64,000 nucleotides of DNA from Dryomyza anilis. Taxonomy: Eukaryota > Arthropoda > Insecta > Diptera > Dryomyzidae. Positions 1 to 11,029 of the stretch are shown in pieces. Below the pieces are notes generated by a model. It did not search any database. It had not been told where the DNA came from and was given only the letters and a program-made list of their open reading frames with translations. The stretch is taken from assembly GCA_951804985.1 (NCBI GenBank), contig OX638132.1, positions 21,519,989 through 21,583,988 of the forward strand. The letters are read 5' to 3'. Position 1 is the stretch's first letter. Each line of letters starts with the position of its first letter. Both the position numbers and the translations under genes were made by a program.

Positions 1-178
1 GAAGCGATGACATGCTGATGAAAGATATAAAACTTTATAACGTCGAAGATACTTGAAACATTGCATAACATTGTAGTTACAATTGTGAATATGTTAAAAA
101 CTGTTCATGTGTCTCATATATCTGTCAATCTATAAATCATTTTTTTTTTTGTTGTTTTTTTTTGTTTTTTTCTCTTAG

Positions 179-417
179 AATTAAATCCTTTTTCTGCAAG
201 TAATGATCTCTTAAGAAAACGCCAGATGCGCACAGCATTGGATGCTGCTGATAGTTTTTCCACTCAACAGCAAAAACCAAAAAAGGTCACGCCGCGTTCT
301 ACAAATACAGCATACGATCTACGCAACCATATGATGATGCTGCGATCAGCGCTTCGTCGTAGGTCATTTTATAACGTTTTTTATTTTGGCACATCAACCC
401 TTATACTCCAACAATAA
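179..417 (+). CDS. Probable 3'-terminal exon of an unidentified gene (partial, enters from left)
   Basis: A long pyrimidine tract ending in ctcttag at 172-178 is a good splice acceptor, and an open frame runs from it to a TAA at 415-417. Two bases (179-180) complete a split codon, then the frame reads LNPFSASNDLLRKRQMRTA and onward. It is rich in Ser, Gln, Lys and Arg, ending in an Arg-rich stretch (LRSALRRRSFYN). Codon use looks coding up to about position 360 and then turns AT-rich, so the true exon may instead end at the tag|gtcatt near 360, a possible donor. I recognise no domain and cannot name the gene. The start lies outside the window. The only possible polyadenylation signal I noted is an AATAAA near 716. 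Confidence 0.45.
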
Positions 418-1066
418 CAGTGCCAAAAAACGCTATGTTAAAATTTTTTTTTTTTTTTTCAAATTTTAAAATATAAATTCTTCAATGTCTGACTTTGAAA
501 GGGTTGGCCGTGACGCAATGAAACTATAAAATATTTGATCAAAAAAAAAGAAGTGCGTCCGATAGTTCGTTTGCCCTTTTGCACACACATGCGCAGAATC
601 ACATTGCAAGGGTCCATCAGAGGAAACAGTGTCGAACAGCTTTGGACAGAAGGTTGAAATGAATAAAAACGGATGCTGGACAAGGGGTACCAGAAGCTGT
701 GCTGCATAAAAGAACGAATAAATTATAAAAATAGCAGGAAAAAATCATAAAAACTGTAGTAGCTACAACAAAAAAAAGTTTATTTTTGGAAATTATACAA
801 AAGGTAAGAAAAAAAATAGTCAAATTCATATAGTATATGGAGAAACTGTATAATTTGTAGATTAAACTATGCCCAATAATGAGTGAAATACATCGCAACA
901 AACATTTAGAGTTTTATAAGATTCATAAATGAGTCAGTCATCTTTTTGAATGTTACACTCATTTATGAGCACTTAAAAGAGTCCAAAAAGGCCCTCGACC
1001 ACTGGGCGATGGCACCAATTTATAAAACCAAAACCCGCATATTTGAGATACTCATAAAACATTCAT
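418..1066. other. Intergenic, no gene seen
   Basis: AT-rich sequence with short random open frames on both strands. I see no coding signal or recognisable repeat apart from homopolymer runs. Confidence 0.5.
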
Positions 1067-1324
1067 ATATCATCGTTGTAGAACGAAAAGTCACCACATA
1101 CATTTTTATGAAAAACTTAAATTTCGAGTTTGTTGATTAATATTATAAAAAGTAATTGATGCATTTTTAAAGTTGAAATATCAATTGATAGATTTACATT
1201 TTCTTATCATGTGGTATTGAGATCATCGATTAAAAATTGACAGATATATAAAGATGTTTTGTAAATGAATATTTAGCATTTTGAAAATGCAATTGGTGAC
1301 TTTTCATTCTACAACGATGATATA
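1067..1324. mobile_element. Palindromic MITE, family A, copy 1
   Basis: The ends read atatcatcgttgtagaacg and, inverted, ttctacaacgatgatat, followed inward by gtcacca on both sides. The interior (cttatcatgtggta, gatcatcgattaaaaa, gacagatatataaagat) recurs in copies at 12,043, 30,278, 38,729 and 56,337. It has no coding capacity, so it is a non-autonomous DNA transposon by structure. Confidence 0.8.
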
Positions 1325-1329
1325 TGAAT

Positions 1330-1574
1330 GAGAGTATACATTTGATATAGAGTTTCCTTCCGAGTTTTCTGGCGTCGCTGCCGAAAACATTGGTCATGTG
1401 GAATTGGAATTTATTGCAATCCAACGCCTTATAAATTTTAATTATTTTTCTGTCCAAAAAGTGGCAGAAAATATCAGAATATTGATTTGAAAATGTGTCC
1501 AATGTTTGAATTTATTTGATAAAAGTGGCAGCGAAACCACCTGTATGGAAACTCTATATCAAATATATACTCTC
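1330..1574. mobile_element. Second MITE-like element with 28-bp terminal inverted repeats
   Basis: The left end gagagtatacatttgatata (1330 on) is matched in inverse by the right end ending tatatactctc at 1574; both continue into agagtttcc / ggaaactct. A further family-A-like end (ctacaacgacgatat) sits just outside at 1577-1591, suggesting nested or compound insertions. Confidence 0.6.
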
Positions 1575-1779
1575 TGCTACAACGACGATATGAAAATATA
1601 AAATTGACAAAAATTCTTATATTTATATGAATCTTATTTTTAATACTCATAAAGTCTTCATATTTTTGAGACTTTTTGGAGTACAGTTCAAATGAGCTAA
1701 AAATATGTAAGTCCAATATCCTATGTCCATGTTTTTCTTAGTCCATTCCTAAATAGGATACTTTAAATAGTCTATTTGT

Positions 1780-2050
1780 GAGAGGTCCTAAATCCTTTTG
1801 TAATATCGGTTCCGGTTCTAGTTCCACGACTTTTAAAATTGCGGTTCCGATTCCAATAAAAAAATGGGTTCCGTTTCCAGTTCCAAAAATTGAAACGGTT
1901 TTGCGGTCGCTGCGAAGGACTAAAACCCTTTGGAATATCGGTATCGGTTCTGGTTCCAACTAAAAAAATTATATGGGTTTCGATTCCGTTTTTTTTTATC
2001 TTTTTTTATAACTGTTCCGGTTCCAAATCCGGTTCTTTGCATTCCCTGCT
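1780..2050. repeat. Degenerate 'ggttccggttcc' dispersed repeat, copy 1
   Basis: A run of degenerate gttccgattcc / cggttccggttct words after gtaatatcggttccggttc. The same order of words recurs at 16,560-16,865 inside the hAT-type element. The short open frames here are a by-product of the repeat. Confidence 0.6.
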
Positions 2051-2199
2051 GCTTCAAATACACTATTTGGTAGTGCAGTAGAAGCAGCACTTTCATTATG
2101 CAAAATTCTTCAAAAATACTCATTAAATGGATTTTTATATGAGTCCATTTTCTGAGCACTCATAAACAATTTGAAATTTTACACCATTTACAAATGTAA

Positions 2200-2390
2200 T
2201 TCAGAAAAGATTAATTTAAATTGAGAAATTCCATCTGAAATTCAAATGGCATGAATTGAAATTCAGAAATTCCATTTAAAACTCAAAAGACACCAATTGA
2301 AATTCAAAATTTCCATTTGAAATTCTGAAATTTCCATCTGTATTTCAAAAGATGTATTTTGAATTTCAAATGGAATTTCTGAATTTCTTT
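2200..2390. repeat. Degenerate tandem repeat of aattgaaattcagaaattcc
   Basis: About four imperfect units of the words aaattcagaaattccattt and aaaactcaaaagacacc. No coding signal. About 650 bases to the right of it hold nothing else I can identify. Confidence 0.5.
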
Positions 2391-3048
2391 GAGACTAAGA
2401 TTTTTTTTTATTATTCTCCAATCTGAGAATTACTGAGAACAAAACAAAAACTATGCCATATTTAACAGCAATGAAATTGAATACAGTTAAACAGTGTCTA
2501 CCGTTCTTATCAAAATATAAACTACCCTTTTTACCAGATCCATAAATATGGTCCATGAACGAAAAAAAAATGACCGTTGATGTGACAGCAAGAAAGGAGT
2601 TCGGCACAATTTTAAGCTGCATTAGAAACGGAGCACACCTCGTTTTGACCCTTAATTAAATATATTACTGAACTTCAACCCTTTCGCCAACATTTTCTGA
2701 TTTGATCACGTCCAGCGAGCAAGCATCTCTCTTGCGATACAAATGCAAGCTGTGTGCTGAAGTTTTTCATTGCTCAACTGCTTCATTTTCATCACTCAAT
2801 AATTCAACCGGTGCGTTGACGGATCGGTTGGTTTTATAATTTTTCTAAGGGTATATTGACCAAATAAATTGGTCCATGCGATGTTGTGCCATGTATGTGT
2901 TTTGTATTGTTGTAGTAGATTTACAAAAGGATTGAAGAACGACCAAAACCTGTTTTAAATTTCTGTTTGCCAACCATCCGCAACGCATCCATCAAACATA
3001 AAATTTTGCGGTATGTATATCATGAATCTTCATTTATATTATATATGG

Positions 3049-4025
3049 GCCATTCCACACGAAATCGACCAGCGGTTGGAACTCATCTTCTTCGATTTTA
3101 ATGAAATTTGCACAACTGATAAAGGGTGTCGAGATATGCATTGAGCAATTTTTGTTTTATTTTTTCGCCCACTACTACAGAGATACAGTGGTTCAAATTT
3201 ACAAAAAATGGGCCAAAAATCACTTTTTTATGGTTGTTCATAGTTCAATATCTCTTAAAGTTGAAATACCAGAAACTCCGTTGATGGCTCGTTTTAAAGC
3301 TAATATAACATAGAATAGAGCTAATATTGTAACTCTGATTCCGAAAATGGCGTCAGTTTCATCAAATTGTATCTAGTTATTGAGATATATACCATTTTTC
3401 GAAAATCATAAAAACTATATGCCAAAATCAATATCTCAAAAACTAGATTGAATATGATAAAATTGACTTCATTTTAGAAATCAGAGTTACATATATATTC
3501 AAGAAATTATTACAACTTTTACTGTAGAAAAAAAAAATGTTTTCTATACAAAAAATAAATAAAAATTTAGAAAATTATTTTTAAAATATGATGCCGTCAA
3601 AATACCATCTTGAAATTTTGCATGAATAAATTGAAGAAAACTTAGGATTTTTTTCAGAATTTTAAAAAGGGTCATTTTTAAGGACATCAATTTTGAAGTG
3701 CAAGGATAATGACCACGGGCCACATGTTTACGTTTAGAAGTTACAACTTAATTTTTCTGAAAGCCTGTTCGAGGCTTTAAAGGAGTTTCTAGCATTTCTA
3801 GTCTAAGAGATATTTAAATATAAACAACCATACAAAAGTGATTTTTGACCCATGTTTTGTAATTTTGAGCATCTGTATCTCTGGAAGTAGTTGGCGAAAT
3901 AAAAAAATAGGTCAGTACATATCTGGATACCCTTTATCAGTTGCCCAAATTTTATTGAAATCCAAAAGGTAAAATCTCACATTTGACTTTTTTTGGTCGA
4001 TTTGGTCGATTTGGTATGGAATGGC
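3049..4025. mobile_element. Foldback element, family B, copy 1
   Basis: The left end gccattccacacgaaatcga is inverted at the right end (tcgatttggtatggaatggc). The arms stay complementary far inward: ataaagggtgtcgagatatg near 3120 pairs with the segment around catatctggataccctttat near 3925. A related element lies at 57,964-58,756. No transposase frame is present. Confidence 0.75.
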
Positions 4026-4334
4026 ACATATACTTTTTTATTAAAGGTACTCTTTTTAAGTTATGAATTTATAAATTTAGAAATATATTTTTAAACTGGA
4101 TATAAATAATTTTTCAGGTTTTTCTTTTTTTTTAATTTTTATCGCCGAATTCTCAAAAACATTTATATTTTTTAATACATATAAGAAATAAATATCTTCT
4201 CACTTTTATATAAATTAATCCAAAAAAAGTATATTTCCATGGTATACAAATTCTTAAATTTGTAGATTTATAGATTAATCCTTTATTAACTGACATAATT
4301 TCACTACTCAACACGATTTTTCTTATGAGCATCA

Positions 4335-4560
4335 CATATATCATCTATATATATATAAAACCCTTGGTCCGTCTGTCTGTCAGTCTGTTTGTTTGTTTGT
4401 TTCAGCATCACGTCTATACCGCTGAACCGTTTTAACTGAAATTTTGCACTATGGAGTCCGGATGGTGTCATAGGCTATATATGGGCGGAATTTGTCAAAC
4501 GGGCGTGGCACCTTCCATACAACCTAAACTTTCAAAAAGACATAACTCGGCATATTCACA
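4335..4560 (+). repeat. Dispersed repeat with (TA)n and GTCTGTCTGTC core
   Basis: (ta)n is followed by aaacccttggtccgtctgtctgtcagtc and a (gttt)n run, then a conserved-looking tail. TA plus GTCY repeats of this kind are typical of dipteran interspersed elements. It is not the same sequence as the DINE-1-like copies at 31,126 and 33,712. Confidence 0.45.
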
Positions 4561-4930
4561 AGCTAAGAAGATGATACAAAAGCAAAAACAAAACAAAACA
4601 AAAATTAAACACAAAAACAAAAGTAAAAGTAAAAGCACAAAACTTAAGCAATAACTCAAAAACAACAGAAAAATAAAAAAGGATGGAAAAACAAAATTAA
4701 AAGCAAAGAACAAAAATACAAAAATAAAAGCAAAAATACAAAAGCATAAAACAAAAACAAAAATACAATAAAAAAACGAAACATCAAAAAACACAACAAC
4801 AAAAACCTACAAATAAAAGCAAAAACAAAAGCAATTACACAAAAACAAAAGCATAAATACAAAAGAAAAACAAAAGCAAAACATAAATGCAAAAATAAAA
4901 AGCAAAAACACAAAAACAAAATCAACCACA
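4561..4930. repeat. (CAAAAA)n simple-sequence tract
   Basis: About 370 bases of acaaaaacaaaagcaaaa-type low-complexity sequence. Reverse-strand open frames of up to about 99 codons here are Phe/Leu/Cys-rich artefacts of the repeat. Confidence 0.85.
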
Positions 4931-5002
4931 CTAAAATTCACCGCACTAAAAATTCACCACACTCAAATTCACCACACTCAAATTCACCACACTAAAACTC
5001 AC
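4931..5002. repeat. 15-bp minisatellite, left part
   Basis: Tandem units of aaaactcaccacact with variants such as aaattcaccacactc. The array continues at 5311 and is split by a SINE. Confidence 0.8.
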
Positions 5003-5310
5003 TTGTAGCCGCGGTAGCTCAGTGGTTAGTGCGTTGGACAGCGAGCCGAAAGGTCCCCGGTTCAAGCCTGGACTGGAGCTAACAACATCTTTTCATAGAA
5101 ACATTTTTCTATACCGCGCTACCTCTCGGCAGCAAATAGCAAACCTACGAGAGTAAAACAATTCCTATGAAAAGCTCTCACCCGCCGTTCAGGTTCGGCA
5201 ATAAACTGTAGGTCCCATCACTTTGAGTACAAATATAACACGCACAGCTCAAAATGGTGAGATAGCTCGGCCTAAGTTCTTATAGGACTGTAGTGCCAAA
5301 CTATTATTAT
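5003..5310 (+). mobile_element. tRNA-derived SINE, copy 1 (full length)
   Basis: The head gtagccgcggtagctcagtg has a tRNA-like box A (tagctcagtgg) and box B (ggttcaagcc) at about 60-70 bases in, so an internal RNA polymerase III promoter is inferred. A tRNA-unrelated body follows (ctataccgcgctacctctcg, then ctcaaaatggtgagatagct) and the tail ends aaactattattat. Copies at 22,800-23,109 (inverse) and 7736-7900 (truncated) share the whole order. Both flanks carry aaaactcac, but that is also the minisatellite unit, so it cannot be proved to be a target-site duplication here. Confidence 0.85.
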
Positions 5311-5510
5311 AAAACTCACCACACTAAATCTCACCATATTGAAACTCAGAACAATAAAATTTACCAAAATTCACCACACTCAAATTCACCACACTAAAAC
5401 TCACCACACTAAAACTCACCACACTTAAATTCACCACACTAAAACTCACCACAATAAAATTCACTACACTTGAACTCACCACGGTAAAACTCACAACTCT
5501 AAAACTTCTA
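5311..5510. repeat. 15-bp minisatellite, right part
   Basis: Continuation of the aaaactcaccacact array with increasing divergence toward 5510. A reverse-strand open frame of 72 codons rich in VVSFSVV words is a by-product of the repeat. Confidence 0.8.
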
Positions 5511-7735
5511 CTCCAGCTTGTTTCTATATAATACTTGGTCACATATTTTAACTGCTTACTCAGTTTTTTCCTATTGCGTAGAGTTTTTAAATAAAAATAT
5601 GTTACAGTAATTTTTCCAAAAAAAAAAACTATAAGCGCAATTTTTTATTTTCAAAAAAAACTCTATAAATATTTATTTTTTACCATTTTTCAATTATTTG
5701 TTATAGCATAACATAACATAACATAACAATGAAAGGTCTTCTGATATTGCAGAACATAGCCCAAACTAAAGATCTAAATTGCTAACTTTCTCAATCTGTT
5801 GTACTTTTCAAAATATGCCTTTTCAATAGAATTGTTCCGAAAATGTTAAAATTTATACAAATTTATAATGTGTATAATGCATGTAAAATACTGAAAAGTA
5901 GCAGTGTTTATCAATTTATTTTTTTAAAAATGTTTAGAAAAATGAAAAATCGGAGTACCAAAAAAAAAACATATATTAAATATGATAACTTTTTCAAATT
6001 ATATGCAAAAGTATTTTTATTCATTTTTGATTGAAAGGACATTATGTTGAAAGGGAATATTAAAAATAGAACATATAGGAAGTAGTTAGTAATGTTGGTC
6101 GTTAGTTAAGACTATAATCTGTATAACTATAATCAATTTTTTTAAAATATTAAATTTTATATAAAAAAAAATAAATAAATATATAACTCAAAAATAGCCC
6201 AAAAAGTCGTTTTTTTCAAATTGAAATCCACAAATATTTTAAAAATATTGGAATTATTTTATATATTAAAAGTAGAACTGATAATTAAAAGAAAAATTGC
6301 GTTTATTGTAACCTGGGGTCAAGTCATTTTATACTATAAGACTATTATAGTTTTGACTTTAAAAGTATTTAGTCTTGGGTCAAGACAGATTAAAATATTC
6401 CGAGCAAGGACATAACTAATACATAAAAGAAGCAATAATTCAAATCTTGAGCAATCATTTAACCTTAATGGACGTCAACCTCTGCACCGAAGGGTCTCCG
6501 CGCTGCAATTTGCTGTGGCAACCGAAGTCTTTACGGGTGAATTCATAAAATTACCTACAGCAATACAATTCAGACTGCCAGCCAGCAAACGTGCTAAGAC
6601 AACAACATAGAAATCCTCATATACCTCAATCTAAAATGATCTGCATCATAAACTAACAGAGGATTTATTTTCCTCCCCTAGCACTGTAGGTCACTCAGTT
6701 AAAATGCACAAAATTTAAGACAAAATAACTGCATTTTAGCAAGAAAAAAATGTAAGAAAATAAAAATAAAAAATAAAGATCATTAAAAAATGAGCCAAGA
6801 AATAGCGCGGACTTTGTGTGCAAAGATCGCAAGGGTTGTGATCCTTTTTCCACAGTTGCTTTGTTTGCATTTCGACCTTTGGATGTAATTTACTGTGAAC
6901 CCGATGACGATCTGTAGATAGGCATTATTTCTTTGCAAAAGAATCCTTTTTCTTGTGCCTTATTTTGGGGTTGATGTGGAAAATATCGACAACGCAATGT
7001 TGATTTTTCACAAATAATACCAAAAAAATGAAATAAAAAAAAATAAATGACATCATAAGACGTGACACATTGAACTGATCCTCATTTCTATTTTTCGCAT
7101 TCGGTTCCTCGAGCATTGTCTGACTGTTGTACCCTTTGATACCTGCCTGCCTGCATTGATAACTCGTCGTTATTTGATCTCTCTCGTAAATCTTAACGTT
7201 GCTTTTCTTCGATGCCCTGCTTATCTTTAGTGCAGAAATCGCTTGGGCCATGGGAAATTTTTGCGCAGTGTCACGCAAATGGCAATGTTTGCGGAAGATG
7301 AAGTTTTGGTGATCGATGGAAGGATTGAATTTCTGCGCGCGAAAGGGTTCCGCCTTTGGATCGATCGGGCATCGATCATTTGCGATACTTAATGTTTGGC
7401 ACATACACAACTCACACACGCACGCACATTGCGATGAGGCGCCTTTGAGAAACTTGATATTTCGCAAATTGTTAGTTTTTCTTATTCTATCAAAAGGGGT
7501 AACATTTTTATGATTTCTTTGTAGGAATTTGTAGAAATTATAAATGCGCTAATGTTGCGTAGAATTCTCTAAAGCAGATGTTCCGTGTGGAATCTTGGTA
7601 TAAATGAAAAAATTAAGAATGGAGATTAAGAAAAAAAAACGAATAACAATCTAAAAATTCAAATAATCAACAGTTATTTGTTAAAAGCTTTTAACATACC
7701 GTTGACATGTTCTGAACAATTGTTGCGGGTAAAAT
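5511..7735. other. AT-rich intergenic stretch, no supported gene
   Basis: It contains a short cataa repeat near 5705-5727 and otherwise unremarkable AT-rich sequence. The 6470-6600 and 6800-7450 parts are less AT-rich. The latter carries a 180-codon reverse-strand open frame (6925-7467) with one hydrophobic segment (near LMMSFIFFYFIFLVLFV) but no domain I know and no homologue I can name. I do not call it a gene. Confidence 0.4.
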
Positions 7736-7900
7736 ATAACTGTGGTAACGTCGGTAGGTCAGAGGTTAGTGCTTTGGACTGCGAGCCGAAAGGTCTCATG
7801 TTAAAATCTGGGCTGGCTCATGTTAAAATCTGGGCTGACTAACAACATATTTTCATATAAAACATTTGTATATACCGCGCAACCTCTTGGCGGACAATGG
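7736..7900 (+). mobile_element. tRNA-derived SINE, copy 3 (truncated, diverged)
   Basis: Starts tgtggtaacgtcggtaggtc and keeps the gcgagccgaaaggtc and taccgcgcaacctcttggcg blocks of copy 1, then breaks off. The segment ctcatgttaaaatctgggct is present twice in direct succession (about 7797-7838), a local duplication over box B. Confidence 0.7.
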
Positions 7901-8149
7901 GTCATATTAATAATTTCTTTTTACTTTATTTCAGAACATTTATAATTCAACAAAATTTGATAACCTGATATACTATTCCCACAAACATCTACATATCTAT
8001 TGATTTTCGGAAATGTGTTAAAAATGAGTTATTTTGTATCAGAATTCTAATATTTGTACTTAACTAATATATGCAAATTAAAAATATAACGGTACAAGTA
8101 TATAGATGATTTTTTTAAATATTTTTTTCGCAAAATTTTCAGTGCCGTT

Positions 8150-8446
8150 ATGCCACCCATCCATTGTAATGCAAATGAGTCCTCACTCACTTCGTTAATT
8201 TTTGCAATAATGTCAAACCATAATAAACGAGGTACTCAATTAAATGGTAAGAGGTATGCGCTGCCGATTAATAGGAGCGATAAAAATACCGATCAAGACG
8301 GTTTATTTGCATATATTAATTTCATGAAATGGGTTACACATAGTTGTTTCGTGGTGGATGCAAAAAAGGAATTTCTATATAACATTAACTTGATTAGCAT
8401 GCAAAAATTGATTAAATTGCAAAAAAAACCACTTGATTTAAATTGA
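8150..8446 (+). CDS. Hypothetical 98-codon open frame (doubtful)
   Basis: The frame MPPIHCNANESSLTSL... ends at TGA 8444-8446. A fair acceptor (gcaaaattttcag) lies just upstream at about 8130-8142, and AATAAA-type signals follow within 30 bases. It has no recognisable domain and the composition is close to the background. It could be a terminal exon of an unknown gene or part of a mobile element. I keep it only because acceptor, frame and polyadenylation signal occur in the right order. Confidence 0.15.
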   Translation: MPPIHCNANESSLTSLIFAIMSNHNKRGTQLNGKRYALPINRSDKNTDQDGLFAYINFMKWVTHSCFVVDAKKEFLYNINLISMQKLIKLQKKPLDLN

Positions 8447-8993
8447 ATTAAATTTATTTATAAATAAAACAGTATAAATTATTTATTATATATTTATAAA
8501 TAAGATTATTCTCAAATTAATTTCCATTGAAATGACCTGTAGAATGTAGAATGCATACACTTAAGTAGGAGCGAGACTTGCGCAGCTGTGCCCGTGCATA
8601 TCTCGCCCTTTGTAGGTCAGGAGTTATAGCATTTTTAAATATTTTTGTTACATGGTAGGTGTCCCGCCCCTTCGTCCAATCCCGCCGACATTTGGCAAAA
8701 AGATGTTTGTTTATCTTTTTGCCAATATACAGGTAAACACAATATACTGGTACACATACATTTTGAATTAAAAGTATTTAATTACCTACACATTTTAATA
8801 ATTAATAAATTATTTATTTAATTATTTAACATAGCGATATCGGATGTTCGATACGTATACATCGAAATATTTTCGAAGTTGATGGACTTTTGCAGTTTCG
8901 AAAATTCGAAGTAGACTTACTTTTGAAGTATCGTCCCTGTTTCGGCAGAACAGGGTTGTTAAGATATGTCATGCGTGTTGCCATTCGTCTCAC

Positions 8994-9923
8994 CAGTGGA
9001 CAAGGAAGCCACCTTCAATTCCCAAAAAAAATCCCATTTTCTCACGGAGTGAGAACAAAAATACCTCCTTAAATCCCATGGGAAAAAAATCCCAATTGAA
9101 GTGGAAAATACTATCTAAAATCCCAAAAATCACAAATTAAAATATTATAAAACTTTGTCACCTAAGTTAAGTCGTTAGATTATACATAAAAATACATTTA
9201 ACGATATTATAATTTTATTAAAAAAATATAAGAATATTTACAAAATACCATCTTCATTATTATCATCAGTGTTATTATTTTTAAACCCATATATTTTATT
9301 TGTAAATAATTCAATTTTTTGACTCTGTCAGTCGTTTCGCATGCATTATTGACGATAACATTTCAGTGGAAAGTCTATTTCTTGTTTTATTTTTATTTAA
9401 GCTAAATTGAGAAAATATCCTTTCCACATTGGCAAAAGAGTGCGGCAAACATGAAATAAATGAAATTAGTTTTCGCATTTCAGGACACAGAAAATTATTA
9501 TTTTTATTTTTAGAATTTAAAATGGCTTGCCAAAATTTTGTAAAATTTAAATCATTGTTTTCTTTGTGTTGTTTAATTTTCTTAAATTCTAAATGAATTT
9601 TGTTAATATTTTCATTGCTAATTATGTGCGGAACTAAACAAACTAATGGTATAATGCTATTATTTATTATATTTTTTGGATCTAAAATGGTTACTTCATA
9701 TATCCTTAATAATAAATTAATATTTATTATAAACAATATATACATATAATTATATAATTATAGATACTAAAAAATCATATGAAATTGCAATTAAATGATT
9801 TTTTTTTATATTGGGAAAAAAACCCCAAATCAATTGAATATCCCATGGGAAATCCCAATTCCCATTGCGATTGAGAAATCCCATTTTTGGGATTTATCCC
9901 AAAAGGTGGCTTCTATGCCAGTG
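8994..9923 (-). mobile_element. hAT-type transposon remnant
   Basis: The ends cagtggacaaggaagccacc (8994 on) and, inverted, cactggcatagaagccacct (up to 9923) resemble hAT terminal repeats, and both lead into runs of ttcccaaaaa-type words. The interior encodes, on the - strand, the C-terminal part of a hAT transposase (next entry). No clean 8-bp flank duplication is visible, consistent with age. Confidence 0.7.
9311..9745 (-). pseudogene. hAT transposase C-terminal (dimerisation domain) fragment
   Basis: A 144-codon open frame. Residues about 85-140 contain the hallmark order of the hAT dimerisation domain: LISFISCLPHSFANVERIFS, then an N-rich spacer and TRNRLSTEMLSSIMHAKR. The conserved P-S-A-ER-FS and RNRLS words are seen directly. 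The catalytic core and the zinc-finger N-terminus are absent, so the fragment cannot be an active transposase. A domesticated gene is unlikely because the frame is AT-rich and lies between transposon-type ends. Confidence 0.7.
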
Positions 9924-9984
9924 GGATTGTAAAGAAAACAAAGATGATTGCCAGAAATATCACAGCCCTAAATATCAAATTATT

Positions 9985-10798
9985 TACAAATTATTTTAAT
10001 CGTATTTGAGACAACCATCTCTCAAAGATCCGTCAAATACGATAAATGTTGCTAGCAATCATCTTTCAAATTTACGATTATGTATAGCAACCATCAATTA
10101 AACATCTGACAAATAGGAAGATAGTTGATGAATATTTGGAAAAGGTACTCCATTAGAATTCGCGGAATATTTTTTATTGATTTGAAAGAAAATGTATTTT
10201 TATTTATTGTAGAATTAAAACAGTATCCTGGTACATGGTACATCCTGGTATACATCGCTATCTTCTTTTTAAATACTTCGAAGGCAAAATTGTGCAACGA
10301 CCTGAGATTTCTTCGCAGAAGATCCAAGTCCGATCGGCGACGCTATCATCAAACTCTGAAAAGAAATATTTTCCATCAGGTGTTGATAATTTAAATCACA
10401 GGATATTTTATTTTCACTTTTACCATTAAAATGTAATATTTGAGTGGACACTTTTTTACACAATTGAATTTACTTAACTGTTGTGGATAAATCGAACGTA
10501 AGGAAAAAGTACGCCATTTTCCTTTTTTATAATAGTTAAATGTCAAAATACCTCAAAATTTTGTTGCAAATGTCCAAGAACTCTGGATGTTTGCTATCAA
10601 TCAACTGTAAATATCTCAATTTTCATTGATGTTGTGGCAAACATCTTGTAACTATCTGCATATATGTCATATTCAAAAAATATTAATAGTTTTGCTGCAA
10701 CTTTATTGACACTTATGGGATGTTTGAATATTTGCTACAAGGCGTAAATTTAAAAGGATAGTTGCAGCAAGACTTTCATAAACATCTTGTTTTCTTAG
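9985..10798. repeat. Dispersed ~0.8-kb repeat, family C, copy 1
   Basis: Shares ordered blocks with 35,727-36,468: catcaattaaacatc, aggaagatag/aattgatgaatatttgg, aaaggtactccatt, gaattcgcgga, aaaaagtacgccattttcct, and the end ttcataaacatcttgtt. No coding frame survives comparison. The transposon class is unknown. Confidence 0.7.
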
Positions 10799-11029
10799 TG
10801 TAAAAATTACAACAAAAATTCCCACAGTCATTAACAATTGCCACAAAAATATAGACTAAAATATCTCAAAAATTCTCAAATAATTAAAAATTACCACATA
10901 AATTCCCATGGAATTTAAAAAAGACTCAGAAAAACACAAAATAATATTATCACTTAACAAATTGATGTATTCGACAACTATGGTAGCACGCATAGATGCA
11001 AATCTAATTTCTGACAAAAAAAAAAACTA

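Noticed and set aside
4495..4931. Two reverse-strand open frames of ~90-99 codons, very rich in Phe, Leu and Cys
   Set aside because: They are the translation of a (CAAAAA)n tract; no start context, domain or splice signals.
5005..5080. A tRNA gene call for the tRNA-like sequence
   Set aside because: A and B boxes are present, but the sequence continues into a shared non-tRNA body and occurs in three dispersed copies, so it is a SINE head and not a tRNA gene.
5324..5542. Reverse-strand frame of repeated VVSFSVV words as a repeat protein
   Set aside because: Direct product of the 15-bp minisatellite.
6925..7467. 180-codon reverse-strand frame as a membrane protein gene
   Set aside because: One hydrophobic stretch only, no family resemblance, ends in AT-rich low complexity; length alone is not enough.
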